A stretch of 64,000 nucleotides of DNA, from positions 1-64,000 of the forward strand of contig NZ_JQAR01000009.1 of assembly GCF_001437155.1 (NCBI RefSeq). The letters run 5' to 3'. The stretch comes from Liquorilactobacillus mali (GTDB lineage Bacteria > Bacillota > Bacilli > Lactobacillales > Lactobacillaceae). Every line of letters begins with the position of its first letter. Within the stretch, counting starts at the first letter, position 1. Below are positions 18,631 through 27,007 of the stretch, piece by piece. The notes under the pieces are model-generated. The model was given only the letters and a program-made list of their open reading frames with translations, made no database searches and was not told the DNA's origin. A program made the position numbers and the translations under genes.

Positions 18631-19941
18631 ATGGCAAATCCAGTTGTAGCAATTGTTGGTCGACCTAATGTTGGTAAATCGACTGTTTTTAATAGAATCG
18701 CGGGAGAAAGAATTTCTATTGTTGAAGATGTTCCCGGAGTCACGAGAGATAGAATTTATGCACATAGTGAGTGGCTCGGGCAGAAGTTTAATTTAATTGA
18801 TACTGGGGGAATTGATATTGGCGACGAACCATTCCTGACCCAGATTACAGAACAAGCTGAAATTGCAATTGATGAAGCTGATGTAATTGTTTTTGTTGTC
18901 AGTGTTCGAGAAGGAATAACTGATGCTGATGAAAAAGTCGCGCGAATTCTTTATAAATCTGATAAGCCAGTTATTTTGGCGGTTAATAAAGTTGATAATC
19001 TCGAATTACGGGGAGATATTTTTGATTTTTATTCACTTGGTTTTGGTGAACCACTAGCTGTTTCCAGTACACACGGGATAGGTGTGGGTGATTTGCTTGA
19101 TAAAATCTGTCATTCTTTTCCAGAAAATCAAGCTGAAGAAGAAGATAAAACAATTAAATTTAGTTTGATTGGTCGTCCTAACGTTGGGAAATCATCACTT
19201 GTAAATGCTATTTTAGGTGAAAATCGTGTAATTGTTTCAAATATCGAAGGTACAACTAGAGATGCAATTGATACACCTTTTATTTCAAGTCAAGGTGATG
19301 AATTTACAGTTATCGATACTGCGGGGATCAGAAAACGTGGGAAGGTTTATGAAAATACTGAAAAGTATTCTGTTTTAAGAGCCATGAGGGCAATCGATCG
19401 TTCAGATGTCGTATTGGTAGTATTGAATGCTGAAGAAGGAATTCGAGAACAAGATAAAAAAGTTGCAGGTTATGCTCATGAAGCAGGACGTGGCATTATT
19501 ATTCTTGTTAATAAATGGGATACACTAAAGAAGAATAATCGTACAATGACAGAGTTTGAGGAAAAAATTCGTCAAGAATTTCAGTATCTTAGCTACGCGC
19601 CGATAATTTTTGTTTCAGCCGTGACGAAACAAAGGCTAGATAAGCTACCTGCTTTGATTAAGCGGATCAATGAGAACCATCAACGAAGGATTCCTTCAGC
19701 TGTATTGAATGATGTGATCATGGATGCGATTGCTCGTAATCCTACGCCAACTGATCATGGCAAGCGTCTTAGAGTCTTTTACACGACACAAGTTGCGGTT
19801 AAACCACCTACATTTGTTGTCTTCGTTAACGACCCTGAGCTAATGCATTTTTCATATCAAAGATTCTTAGAGAATCAGATACGTGATTCGTTTGATTTTA
19901 CTGGTACTCCTGTTCATTTAATTGAACGCAAGCGTAAATAG
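18631..19941 (+). CDS. der: Ribosome biogenesis GTPase Der (EngA)
   Basis: Essential GTPase for 50S subunit maturation. 436 residues with two tandem G domains: first P-loop GRPNVGKST at residues 10-18, DTGG and NKVD; second P-loop GRPNVGKSS at 181-189, DTAGIRKRG and NKWD; C-terminal KH-like domain (about 350-436). Ribosome site AAGAGGG before ATG 18631. Stands between rpsA and hup, the standard order. Confidence 0.97.
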   Translation: MANPVVAIVGRPNVGKSTVFNRIAGERISIVEDVPGVTRDRIYAHSEWLGQKFNLIDTGGIDIGDEPFLTQITEQAEIAIDEADVIVFVVSVREGITDADEKVARILYKSDKPVILAVNKVDNLELRGDIFDFYSLGFGEPLAVSSTHGIGVGDLLDKICHSFPENQAEEEDKTIKFSLIGRPNVGKSSLVNAILGENRVIVSNIEGTTRDAIDTPFISSQGDEFTVIDTAGIRKRGKVYENTEKYSVLRAMRAIDRSDVVLVVLNAEEGIREQDKKVAGYAHEAGRGIIILVNKWDTLKKNNRTMTEFEEKIRQEFQYLSYAPIIFVSAVTKQRLDKLPALIKRINENHQRRIPSAVLNDVIMDAIARNPTPTDHGKRLRVFYTTQVAVKPPTFVVFVNDPELMHFSYQRFLENQIRDSFDFTGTPVHLIERKRK

Positions 19942-20035
19942 TTTTAATTAATTGGCCAATATGTTAGACTTAATATTCTATTGATATTTAGCACCTATCA
20001 GAAAGGTTAAATTTTTAAAAAAAAGGTGAAAAACC

Positions 20036-20064
20036 TTGTTATATTAGGCTTTATATGCTATCTT
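20036..20064 (+). promoter_or_regulatory. Putative hup promoter
   Basis: TTGTTA (20036-20041), 17-base spacer, TATCTT (20059-20064). This would give an untranslated leader of about 110 bases before hup, containing a GGCG/CGCC hairpin around 20114-20128. Confidence 0.45.
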
Positions 20065-20179
20065 ATTTAAAGAGATAATGATTTGTTAGTCATTGTTTCG
20101 TCATTACGACAAGGGCGAAATTACGCCAACGGATATTTAGTTATCTGTGCCTATTTCTTCGTATGAGGAGGTGAAACAC

Positions 20180-20455
20180 ATGGCAAACAAAGCACAATTA
20201 ATCGAAACAGTTGCAACAAAGACAGGTTTGACAAAAAAAGATGCAACTACTGCTGTTGACGCAGTTTTTGAAACAATTCAAGCTACATTGGCAGAAGGCG
20301 AAAAGGTTCAATTGATCGGATTTGGTAACTTCGAAGTGCGTGAACGTGCAGCTCGTAAGGGTCGCAACCCACAAACTGGTAAGGAAATTCAAATTCCTGC
20401 AAGCAAAGTACCTGCATTTAAACCAGGTAAAGCTTTAAAGGATGCTGTTAAATAA
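20180..20455 (+). CDS. hup: DNA-binding protein HU
   Basis: Nucleoid protein that bends DNA as a dimer. 91 residues with the HU signature [19 protein letters not shown] and the DNA-minor-groove arm ending in [16 protein letters not shown]. Start ATG 20180 has GAGGAGGTG upstream and gives the canonical [10 protein letters not shown]-terminus; the open frame reaching 20147 is not used. High-expression codon bias. Own promoter and terminator. Confidence 0.98.
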   Translation: MANKAQLIETVATKTGLTKKDATTAVDAVFETIQATLAEGEKVQLIGFGNFEVRERAARKGRNPQTGKEIQIPASKVPAFKPGKALKDAVK

Positions 20456-20481
20456 GCATTAAGCATTAATACTTATTCGTC

Positions 20482-20525
20482 AGGAGCTGTATCAAAACTA
20501 AGGTTTTGTTACAGTTCTTTTTTTG
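20482..20525 (+). terminator. Intrinsic terminator of hup
   Basis: AGGAGCTGTATCAAAAC pairs with GTTTTGTTACAGTTCT (one internal mismatch and G-U pairs), followed by T7. Starts 27 bases after the hup stop. Confidence 0.88.
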
Positions 20526-20652
20526 TTAAAATATAGCAACCAACCTTGTGAATGTAGTATAAATTTTTGTTTAATTGCCATGTCTTCACAGTCTTATTTT
20601 ATAGTTTTCTACACAGAATTTATTAAATAAACGGATGAAAAAAGGGGAATTT

Positions 20653-21918
20653 ATGAATCATTATGAAGGTGTAATTAATTTAATCGAAGAGGGAAATATT
20701 GAAAAAGCGACTCAAGTTTTTGAACAGGTCCTCAAAGAAGCAGATCCAGATGACATTTATAGCCTAGCAGAGGAATTATATATGCTGGGATTTTCTGATT
20801 TTGCAAAAAAAGCCTATAAATCACTTCTGGTCAAGTTTCCAGATGAAGATATTTTGCGTGTACAATTGGCAGATCTTGCAGTCAGTGATGGGCATGATGA
20901 TGAGGCACTTGAATATTTATCCGCAGTTAAGCCAGATTCTGATGCATATGTAAATTCACTTTTGGTTGCAGCAGATTTGTATCAGACGCAAGGATTACTG
21001 GAAGTCAGTGAAAATAAACTTCTTGAGGCATTAAAGATTGCTCCGAATGAAGAGGCAGTTATTTTTGGACTAGCTGAATTTTACTTTAATACTAAGAAAT
21101 TTGGTAAAGCGATTGAATTGTATCTTACATTGGTCAAGTTGGGATTTACTCAGTTAGCAGGTGTTTCAATGGTCCAGCGCCTTGGGCAGGCATATGCAGA
21201 AGTTGGTAAATTTGAACAGGCACTAGGGTACTTCGAACAATTAGAGGACGAACAGATTAGTCCTGATACACGTTTTCAGATTGCGTTTACGCAGCTTCAA
21301 GTCAAGAATTACGAAGATGCCATTGAAAATTTCAAAAAACTAAAAAAGGATAATAAAGATTACACGACACTGTATCCATTTTTAGCGACTGCATATGAAC
21401 AAATGGGATTTTTACAAGATGCACTTGAGACACTTCAAGAGGGACTGCGGGTAGATCAATACAATATTAAATTATATGAGAAAGCTAGCTCGATTTCTTT
21501 GAAGCTGCAGCAGCCTGAAGAAGCACAAGAATATCTGGAAAAAGCTCTTGAACTGGAACCAGACAGCCTAACATTAGTAATTGAACTCAGTAATTTACTA
21601 GTTAGCCGTCAAAAGTATCAAGAAACAATTGATTTTTTGAGTTCATTTGTTCAAAATGACGAGATAGATCCTCAAATTTATTGGAATCTAGGTAAGTCAT
21701 ACGGTGCATTAGATAATGATGAATTAGCACTCAAATACTATCAAGCTGCAAGTCGGGTATATGATGATAATCCAACATTTCTCAGAGAATTTGCTATTTT
21801 AAATCGACGTGTTGGAAATCTCGAAGAGGCTCGTCAAAATGTTGCTCTTTATCTTAAGCTTGTACCTGATGATTTAGAAATGCAGAACTTTGAAGATGAA
21901 TTACTTGAGGATTTTTAG
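20653..21918 (+). CDS. ypiA: Tetratricopeptide repeat protein, YpiA-like
   Basis: 421-residue soluble protein made almost wholly of TPR helices (repeats visible from about residue 5 to 400; examples ALDNDELALKYYQAASRVY and LQQPEEAQEYLEKALELEPD). TPR arrays mediate protein-protein contact; the partner is not known. Position after hup matches YpiA of Bacillus and lactobacilli. ATG 20653 was chosen because AAAGGGG lies 6 bases upstream; TTG/ATG positions before it lack a site. Acidic overall. Confidence 0.85.
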   Translation: MNHYEGVINLIEEGNIEKATQVFEQVLKEADPDDIYSLAEELYMLGFSDFAKKAYKSLLVKFPDEDILRVQLADLAVSDGHDDEALEYLSAVKPDSDAYVNSLLVAADLYQTQGLLEVSENKLLEALKIAPNEEAVIFGLAEFYFNTKKFGKAIELYLTLVKLGFTQLAGVSMVQRLGQAYAEVGKFEQALGYFEQLEDEQISPDTRFQIAFTQLQVKNYEDAIENFKKLKKDNKDYTTLYPFLATAYEQMGFLQDALETLQEGLRVDQYNIKLYEKASSISLKLQQPEEAQEYLEKALELEPDSLTLVIELSNLLVSRQKYQETIDFLSSFVQNDEIDPQIYWNLGKSYGALDNDELALKYYQAASRVYDDNPTFLREFAILNRRVGNLEEARQNVALYLKLVPDDLEMQNFEDELLEDF

Positions 21919-21928
21919 CAGAAACAAT

Positions 21929-21980
21929 AATAGTGTGCCATGAGACGCGATTTTAGTGTTTTATGGCACACTATTTTTTT
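21929..21980 (+). terminator. Intrinsic terminator of ypiA
   Basis: AATAGTGTGCCAT (21929-21941) pairs with ATGGCACACTATT (21963-21975), loop 21 bases, followed by T run to 21980. It marks the left edge of the accessory sugar island. The remaining gap to 22241 is AT-rich, contains a cre site (22184) and a TATAAT at 22072-22077 with no good -35, and no gene. Confidence 0.88.
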
Positions 21981-22183
21981 CATCTTTAGGTCTGAATGTG
22001 AAACAAGAATATGAAAGTTATTAAAATTTTAAACTAATAAGTACTATTTTCATTTTAAAAGCTGACTTCTGTATAATCGCATTAGATCATTAAGGAGAAA
22101 ACGTTATTTTTGATTTTTTACTTATTTTCAAAAAAAATTATTAAGTATTTTATAATTTTTGTCCTTTAATAAGGAACATATTT

Positions 22184-22198
22184 ATGTAAGCGCTATCC
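22184..22198 (+). promoter_or_regulatory. CcpA binding site (cre) before the PTS regulator
   Basis: ATGTAAGCGCTATCC fits the cre consensus WTGNAANCGNWNNCW at 14 of 15 positions (last base C instead of A/T). It is 44 bases before the regulator start, which suggests catabolite control of the cluster. Confidence 0.65.
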
Positions 22199-22241
22199 AA
22201 ATGGTGGGGTTATCATAATAACTGTGGAGAGGAGCATGACA

Positions 22242-23735
22242 ATGATAACTGAATATAACAAAAAAACATTAATTAAATATTTTTTGAATCATCGTGGATT
22301 TATTTCGGGATTTGAATTGTCGGCTTATTTAGGAGTCTCTACTAAGACTATTTCTCGTACTATAAAAAAGATTAATGAAAAAAGTATGGATAGTCCGATT
22401 ATTGAATCAAAAAGGGGGAAAGGGTACCGATTAAATTATCAGAACTATATGAGTAAAGAAGGAATTATTGAAAATAATAATTCTAATGAACTAACATCTG
22501 TTGAGCGTCGAAATGAAATTGTTAAACAATTATTAATTTCGTCACCCCAAAAACAAAATATAAATAGTGTATTTGGAAGATTTTATATTAGTGAATCTTT
22601 AGTGTCAGTAGATTTAAGGATCTTAAGAAGAATGTTACTCAGATATCACTTAAAATTAAAAAGAAGTAATGGTTATATTTGGATTGAGGGTGAAGAGGTA
22701 AATATTCGCAAAACAATAACAGATTTATTAGTCACGGATGATGTTACAAGTGTTAATTACTTTCTTCAAACTAATCAGCAGATACAAAAACAAGATGCAT
22801 CTTTTGTAACAAGACAAATAAATCTAATTGAAAACTCTATGAAGACTGAAATTCCATATCCTTATAATGTTAATTTATTTTCTCATATATATATACTAAT
22901 CGAGAGATATCATAATGCTGGTTCATTAATAAGTGATGATTACAAGTTAAAACCTAGTGAGGGGAAAGGTGTAGAAAGGGATCCTCATTTTCTATCCATT
23001 TGTAAAAAGATAATTGACAATTTAAATATTTATTTAAATTTTAAGCTTCCTTGTGTAGAAACATATTATCTCTACCAATATTTAAGTTCATCAAGAGTAC
23101 TTGATGAACAGGTAGATATTAAAGAAATATCAGATAAGTTGAAACATGTTACCTTATTTTTGATGAAGGAAGTCTCTAGGAACCCTAAATACCAGAATTT
23201 GAAAGGCAAAAGTTTATTTATTAACCTAGCAAATCATATAAAACCAATGTTAAAAAGATTGGAAAATAATATAAAAGTAAAAAATAGTTTATTAGAGCAA
23301 ATAATTTTAGAGTATCCCGAATTGTTTAGAACTGTGAAAAGAGCAACGCTGAATGTGAGTAACGAATTCCATTTGAAAAAAATTAATGACGAGGAAGTTG
23401 GATTTTTAACAGTATATTTTGCACAATCTTTGGAAAACTTGCGACCACCAATTAATATTTTAATAGTTTGTACGACTGGTTTTGGAACTGCACAATTATT
23501 AAAAGCAAAAATAAAAAAAAGATTTTCTGAGCTAAATATTGTAAATCTGGTAGCAAGCCATGATTTAAATGATGTCCTAGATAGTAATCCTGAGGTTAAT
23601 TTAGTTGTTTCAACCATCAATATAGAAAATGTTTCTCCAGTACCAATTTTGGTTGTAAGTGCCATGTTTACAATGGAAGATCAGAGACTTCTTGAAAAAA
23701 AAGTCGATAGCATTCGTAAGGAAATGATGATTTGA
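22242..23735 (+). CDS. PRD-containing transcriptional regulator of the PTS cluster
   Basis: 497-residue LicR/MtlR-type activator. Order: N-terminal helix-turn-helix (about 1-60, ELSAYLGVSTKTISRTIKKI), a second Mga-like HTH (about 90-150), two PTS regulation domains (about 190-290 and 295-395; PRD histidines probably at SHIYILIERYH and NHIKPMLKRL), and a C-terminal EIIB-like domain with C410 in CTTGFGTAQL. Family members are controlled by PTS phosphorylation of PRD histidines and the EIIB cysteine. Unlike many relatives it lacks a fused EIIA domain; that domain appears to be the next gene. Start ATG 22242 has GAGGAG 8 bases upstream. Ends in tandem TGA TGA. Likely activates the operon it heads. 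Confidence 0.88.
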   Translation: MITEYNKKTLIKYFLNHRGFISGFELSAYLGVSTKTISRTIKKINEKSMDSPIIESKRGKGYRLNYQNYMSKEGIIENNNSNELTSVERRNEIVKQLLISSPQKQNINSVFGRFYISESLVSVDLRILRRMLLRYHLKLKRSNGYIWIEGEEVNIRKTITDLLVTDDVTSVNYFLQTNQQIQKQDASFVTRQINLIENSMKTEIPYPYNVNLFSHIYILIERYHNAGSLISDDYKLKPSEGKGVERDPHFLSICKKIIDNLNIYLNFKLPCVETYYLYQYLSSSRVLDEQVDIKEISDKLKHVTLFLMKEVSRNPKYQNLKGKSLFINLANHIKPMLKRLENNIKVKNSLLEQIILEYPELFRTVKRATLNVSNEFHLKKINDEEVGFLTVYFAQSLENLRPPINILIVCTTGFGTAQLLKAKIKKRFSELNIVNLVASHDLNDVLDSNPEVNLVVSTINIENVSPVPILVVSAMFTMEDQRLLEKKVDSIRKEMMI

Positions 23736-24178
23736 TGAAAAAAATTATTTTATGGGAACCTACTTTTATAAATACAAAAAAAAAGGAACTGATTAATGAT
23801 GTTGTCGATTATTTGTTAAAGAAGAATTTAATTTATAGTTGTGACGAGGTAGCAAAAGCAATAAATTATCGTGAAAGCCTAAATAGTACAATTATTGCGC
23901 ACAATTTAGCTGCTCCACATGCGAAAAGCGGAGCGATAAGACAAACGATTTTATTATTTATCAAGTTAAAGGAGGGGGAATTTGTAACAGATTGGACAGA
24001 AAACGATAAAAGTATTGATAGATTTATATTTACATTAATTCCTGAAAAATGTAGCTTGAATGACTTGCAAGCTTTAAAGAATTTTTATATTCATTTATCA
24101 AAAAATAATGTAATGCAGTTATTTTGTCGTGGGAAAAAAGATGAAATAAGAAAGTTATTATGGGATGAAGGAGATTAG
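23735..24178 (+). CDS. Stand-alone PTS EIIA-like (fructose/mannitol type) domain
   Basis: 147-residue protein with the PTS_EIIA type-2 fold pattern; the phosphorylatable histidine is H62 in NLAAPHAKSG. It is less conserved than the true EIIA at 24181. Its ATG shares one base with the regulator stop (TGATG), so translation is coupled, and together with the regulator it would reach about 644 residues, the size of fused PRD-EIIB-EIIA regulators. It is therefore most likely a regulatory EIIA that broke away from the regulator rather than the transport EIIA. Followed 2 bases later by the transport EIIA gene. Confidence 0.78.
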   Translation: MKKIILWEPTFINTKKKELINDVVDYLLKKNLIYSCDEVAKAINYRESLNSTIIAHNLAAPHAKSGAIRQTILLFIKLKEGEFVTDWTENDKSIDRFIFTLIPEKCSLNDLQALKNFYIHLSKNNVMQLFCRGKKDEIRKLLWDEGD

Positions 24179-24180
24179 TT

Positions 24181-24642
24181 ATGCAAGAAAAATCATTAGA
24201 GAATTTTTTAGATAAGAAGACAATTATCGTCGACTTGAAAGTAAATACCAAGGAAGAGGTAATTAAAGTAATTGCAGAAAGATTTTATGAAGAAGGATAT
24301 ATAGATTCAATCAAAGAATTTATAGGAGCAGTTTATGAAAGAGAAAAAGAAGGAGTCACTGGGATTGGCAATCATGTAGCTATTCCGCATGGTAAAAGTA
24401 ACACAGTAAAAAGGAATGGGGTAGCAATTGCAATTCTTGATCACGAGATTGAATGGGACTCTTTAGATGATACGGGCGCAAAGGTAGTTGTTTTGTTTGA
24501 TATTGGGGAAAACAGTGAAGGTGCAAAAGAGCATTTAAAAATGTTATCAGTTTTTGCTCGAAAATTAGGAAAAAAGGAGGTGATTGATTATTTATTGAAG
24601 GCAAAGTCAATCGATGATGTTATTAACGCGTTTAAAAAATAA
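24181..24642 (+). CDS. PTS EIIA component, fructose family
   Basis: 153-residue cytoplasmic phosphocarrier that accepts phosphate from HPr and passes it to EIIB. Active H70 lies in GIGNHVAIPHGKS, the classic type-2 EIIA motif; ENSEGAKEHLKMLSVFARKL near residues 106-125 is also typical. ATG 24181 follows the previous stop by 2 bases with GAAGGAG upstream. Its 3' end runs up to the EIIB gene (16-base gap). Confidence 0.93.
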   Translation: MQEKSLENFLDKKTIIVDLKVNTKEEVIKVIAERFYEEGYIDSIKEFIGAVYEREKEGVTGIGNHVAIPHGKSNTVKRNGVAIAILDHEIEWDSLDDTGAKVVVLFDIGENSEGAKEHLKMLSVFARKLGKKEVIDYLLKAKSIDDVINAFKK

Positions 24643-24658
24643 AAAGGAGGGATTTAAT

Positions 24659-24976
24659 ATGAAAATTGTTGGGATTTCAGCGTGCACAGTTGGGATTGCG
24701 CATACTTATTTAGCACAGCAAAAAATTGAGGATGCTGCAAAAAAAGTTGGTGATGAGGTAAAAATTGAAACTCAAGGAACAATAGGGACAGAAAATAAAT
24801 TAACAAAAGAAGAAATTCAAGAAGCAGATATTATCATTTTGGCCGTGGATGTCAAAATATCAGGAGAAGAACGTTTTAAAGGAAAAAAAGTAGTTAAGGT
24901 TTCAACCGAGACCGCAATTAAATCACCAAACAAATTAGTTGAAAAATTACACGAAATTGTTGAAAAGGAAAATTAA
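24659..24976 (+). CDS. PTS EIIB component, fructose family
   Basis: 105-residue EIIB. The phosphorylated cysteine is C9 in ISACTVGIAHTYLA; TQGTIGTENKLT corresponds to the conserved fructose-EIIB loop ETQG. ATG 24659 has AAGGAGG at the right distance. Separate EIIB and EIIC genes in this order (EIIA-EIIB-EIIC) are typical of the Frv/Fry-like branch of the fructose-mannitol family; the sugar is not determined by the sequence. Confidence 0.93.
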   Translation: MKIVGISACTVGIAHTYLAQQKIEDAAKKVGDEVKIETQGTIGTENKLTKEEIQEADIIILAVDVKISGEERFKGKKVVKVSTETAIKSPNKLVEKLHEIVEKEN

Positions 24977-25008
24977 TTGATTGCAAATTTAAGGAGGAAT
25001 TATTAGTA

Positions 25009-26121
25009 ATGAAAGAATTTTTAAAAAAAGCTAATTTTAAAGGCCATTTACTGACAGCTATTTCCTATTTAATTCCAATTGTTTGTGGAGCAGGGTTTGT
25101 TATTGCGATTGGTATGGCTTTTGGAGGAAAAAGTCAAACAACATTAATAATTGGAAAATTTGATTTTTTTCAAGCTCTAGCCACGATAGGTGGGCAAACA
25201 TTAGGAATGTTACCGGTTATTATTGCTACAGGAATTGCTTTTTCGATTGCTGGTAAACCTGGTATTGCTCCTGGATTCGTTGTTGGACTAGCTGCTAATT
25301 CAATTAGTGCTGGGTTTATAGGTGGTATTATTGGTGGTTATATAGCTGGATGGATAGCTTTTGCTGTTCTAAAATATGTGAAGGTTCCTGATTGGGCTAA
25401 AGGATTAATGCCAACATTAATTGTTCCCTTCCTAGCTTGTATAGCCAGTGGATTGATTATGGTATATATCATTGGGACACCTGTTTCATGGTTCACGGCT
25501 TGGCTAACTGCATTATTAAAGGGGTTAAATGGAACATCTAATTTAATATTTGGAGCTGTCTTGGGTATTCTCAGCATTGTCGATTTTGGAGGACCAATTA
25601 ATAAAACTGCTTTTGCCTTTGCGTTGACATTACAGGCACAAGGAATTAATGGTCCAGTTACAGCTTTACAGCTAACTAACACAGCTACTCCAATAGGTTT
25701 TGGTCTTGCTTTTTTAATTGCTAGAATGCTTCATAAAAATATTTATACGCATGAAGAAATTGAAACGTTAAAATCTACGGTTCCAATGGGGGTTGTTAAC
25801 ATCGTTGAGGGCTCAATTCCAATTGTTATGAATGATATTGTTCGAGGAGTTGTTGCTGCCGGACTTGGAGGAATGTGTGAAGGTGCAATTTTGATGTCAC
25901 TTGCACATGGCGAAGGAGCAACAGTACCTTTCGGAGGATTTTTGATGTTGCCAACTATGGGAAAAAATTGGTGGGTTGGCCTACTGGCTATTTCAGCTAA
26001 TGTGTTAGTGACAGGCGTTGTGTATGCTTTGATAAAGAAAAATATCTCAATTGATGACGAAAAAATTAATAGACAAAAAGAGGAAGAAGATATTAGTTTA
26101 GACGACATTCAGGTTATGTAA
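25009..26121 (+). CDS. PTS EIIC permease, fructose family
   Basis: 370-residue integral membrane sugar permease with about eight to ten spans; N-terminus carries the EIIC start pattern GHLLTAISYLIPIVCGAGFV and the mid-region GGPINKTAFAFA motif known in fructose-family EIICs; the EGSIPIVMNDI segment corresponds to the substrate-binding GITE-like loop. The charged C-terminal 30 residues are cytoplasmic. Works with EIIA (24181) and EIIB (24659). AAGGAGG precedes ATG 25009. Confidence 0.93.
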   Translation: MKEFLKKANFKGHLLTAISYLIPIVCGAGFVIAIGMAFGGKSQTTLIIGKFDFFQALATIGGQTLGMLPVIIATGIAFSIAGKPGIAPGFVVGLAANSISAGFIGGIIGGYIAGWIAFAVLKYVKVPDWAKGLMPTLIVPFLACIASGLIMVYIIGTPVSWFTAWLTALLKGLNGTSNLIFGAVLGILSIVDFGGPINKTAFAFALTLQAQGINGPVTALQLTNTATPIGFGLAFLIARMLHKNIYTHEEIETLKSTVPMGVVNIVEGSIPIVMNDIVRGVVAAGLGGMCEGAILMSLAHGEGATVPFGGFLMLPTMGKNWWVGLLAISANVLVTGVVYALIKKNISIDDEKINRQKEEEDISLDDIQVM

Positions 26122-26160
26122 ATAAACAATTTTAAAATATTGAGAAAGGAACTTACAAAA

Positions 26161-26877
26161 ATGAAACATAAAATTGAATTATCACCGTCATTAATGACGA
26201 TGAATTTAGATAAGTTTAAAGAGGAAATTGAATTTTTAAATGATAATGTTAACTCATACCATATAGACATAATGGATGGACATTTTGTTCCTAATATTAC
26301 TTTATCACCTTGGTTTATTGAACAGGTTAGAAAAGTTTCAGATGTGCCTTTATCAGCGCATTTGATGGTAACAGATGCAAGTTTTTGGGTCGAAAAGTTG
26401 ATAGACATAAAATGTGAATTTATATGTATGCCTGCAGAAGTTATTAATGGTGTTGCTTTTCGATTAATTGATGAAATACACGATGCAGGATTAAAAGCAG
26501 GTGTAGTTTTGAATCCAGAAACGCCAATAAGTGCTATTCAAAGCTATATTGATCTGATTGATAAGATAACAATTATGACAGTAGATCCAGGGTATGCAGG
26601 TCAACGATTCTTAAAAAACTGTTTGAATAAGGTTAGTAAACTTAGAAAATTACGTGAAGAAAATGGTTATACGTATGAACTTGAAATTGATGGCTCTACT
26701 AATATAAAACATTGGAAATTAATGTCTGATGTAAACCCAGATATTTATGTTATTGGACGCAGCGGTTTGTTTGGCTTGACTGAAAACATTGAGAGTTCTT
26801 GGGGTCAGATGGTTGAAGAATATGAAAAAAGTACTGGTTACAAATTTAATAATGGAATATACGTAAAAAATAATTAA
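26161..26877 (+). CDS. alsE: D-allulose-6-phosphate 3-epimerase-like enzyme (AlsE)
   Basis: 238-residue TIM-barrel enzyme of the ribulose-phosphate 3-epimerase family. It resembles E. coli AlsE more than Rpe: LSPSLMTMNLDKFKEEIEF at the start, INGVAFRLIDEI, LNPETP, LREENGYTYELEIDGS and the SGLF end motif are AlsE-like, against EVDGGIN/AGSYVF in the true Rpe at 29821. Metal ligands H34, D36, H67 and D177 are all present. AlsE converts allulose 6-phosphate to fructose 6-phosphate. Start ATG 26161 chosen because GAGAAAGGA lies about 10 bases upstream. Substrate preference (allulose 6-P or ribulose 5-P) cannot be settled from sequence. Confidence 0.78.
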   Translation: MKHKIELSPSLMTMNLDKFKEEIEFLNDNVNSYHIDIMDGHFVPNITLSPWFIEQVRKVSDVPLSAHLMVTDASFWVEKLIDIKCEFICMPAEVINGVAFRLIDEIHDAGLKAGVVLNPETPISAIQSYIDLIDKITIMTVDPGYAGQRFLKNCLNKVSKLRKLREENGYTYELEIDGSTNIKHWKLMSDVNPDIYVIGRSGLFGLTENIESSWGQMVEEYEKSTGYKFNNGIYVKNN

Positions 26878-26928
26878 TGAAGATTTTAAAATCCTAAAAT
26901 AATTGGTACGTCCCAAAAAAATAAAAGG

Positions 26929-26959
26929 TTGACTTTTTTGATGCGAGGTTTATTATAAT
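26929..26959 (+). promoter_or_regulatory. Putative tkt promoter
   Basis: TTGACT (26929-26934) and TATAAT (26954-26959) with a 19-base spacer; an alternative -10 TATTAT gives 16 bases. It suggests that tkt-tal can be expressed independently of the PTS genes. Confidence 0.55.
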
Positions 26960-27007
26960 TCATGAAAGCCCTTTTTTAGGGGAATTATAAGTTGAGGAGG
27001 TAACAAA

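Noticed and set aside
22080-22105. Second cre site around the AAAACGTT sequence
   Set aside because: At least three mismatches to the cre consensus, including both TG and final C.
23234-23665. 143-codon minus-strand open frame inside the PRD regulator
   Set aside because: Antisense shadow of a well-supported gene.
23720-23760. Programmed frameshift joining the regulator and EIIA-like gene
   Set aside because: The regulator ends with tandem TGA TGA and the next gene has its own ATG; no slippery heptamer is placed before the stop.
25743-26108. 121-codon minus-strand open frame within the EIIC gene
   Set aside because: Antisense to conserved EIIC; composition and context show a shadow.
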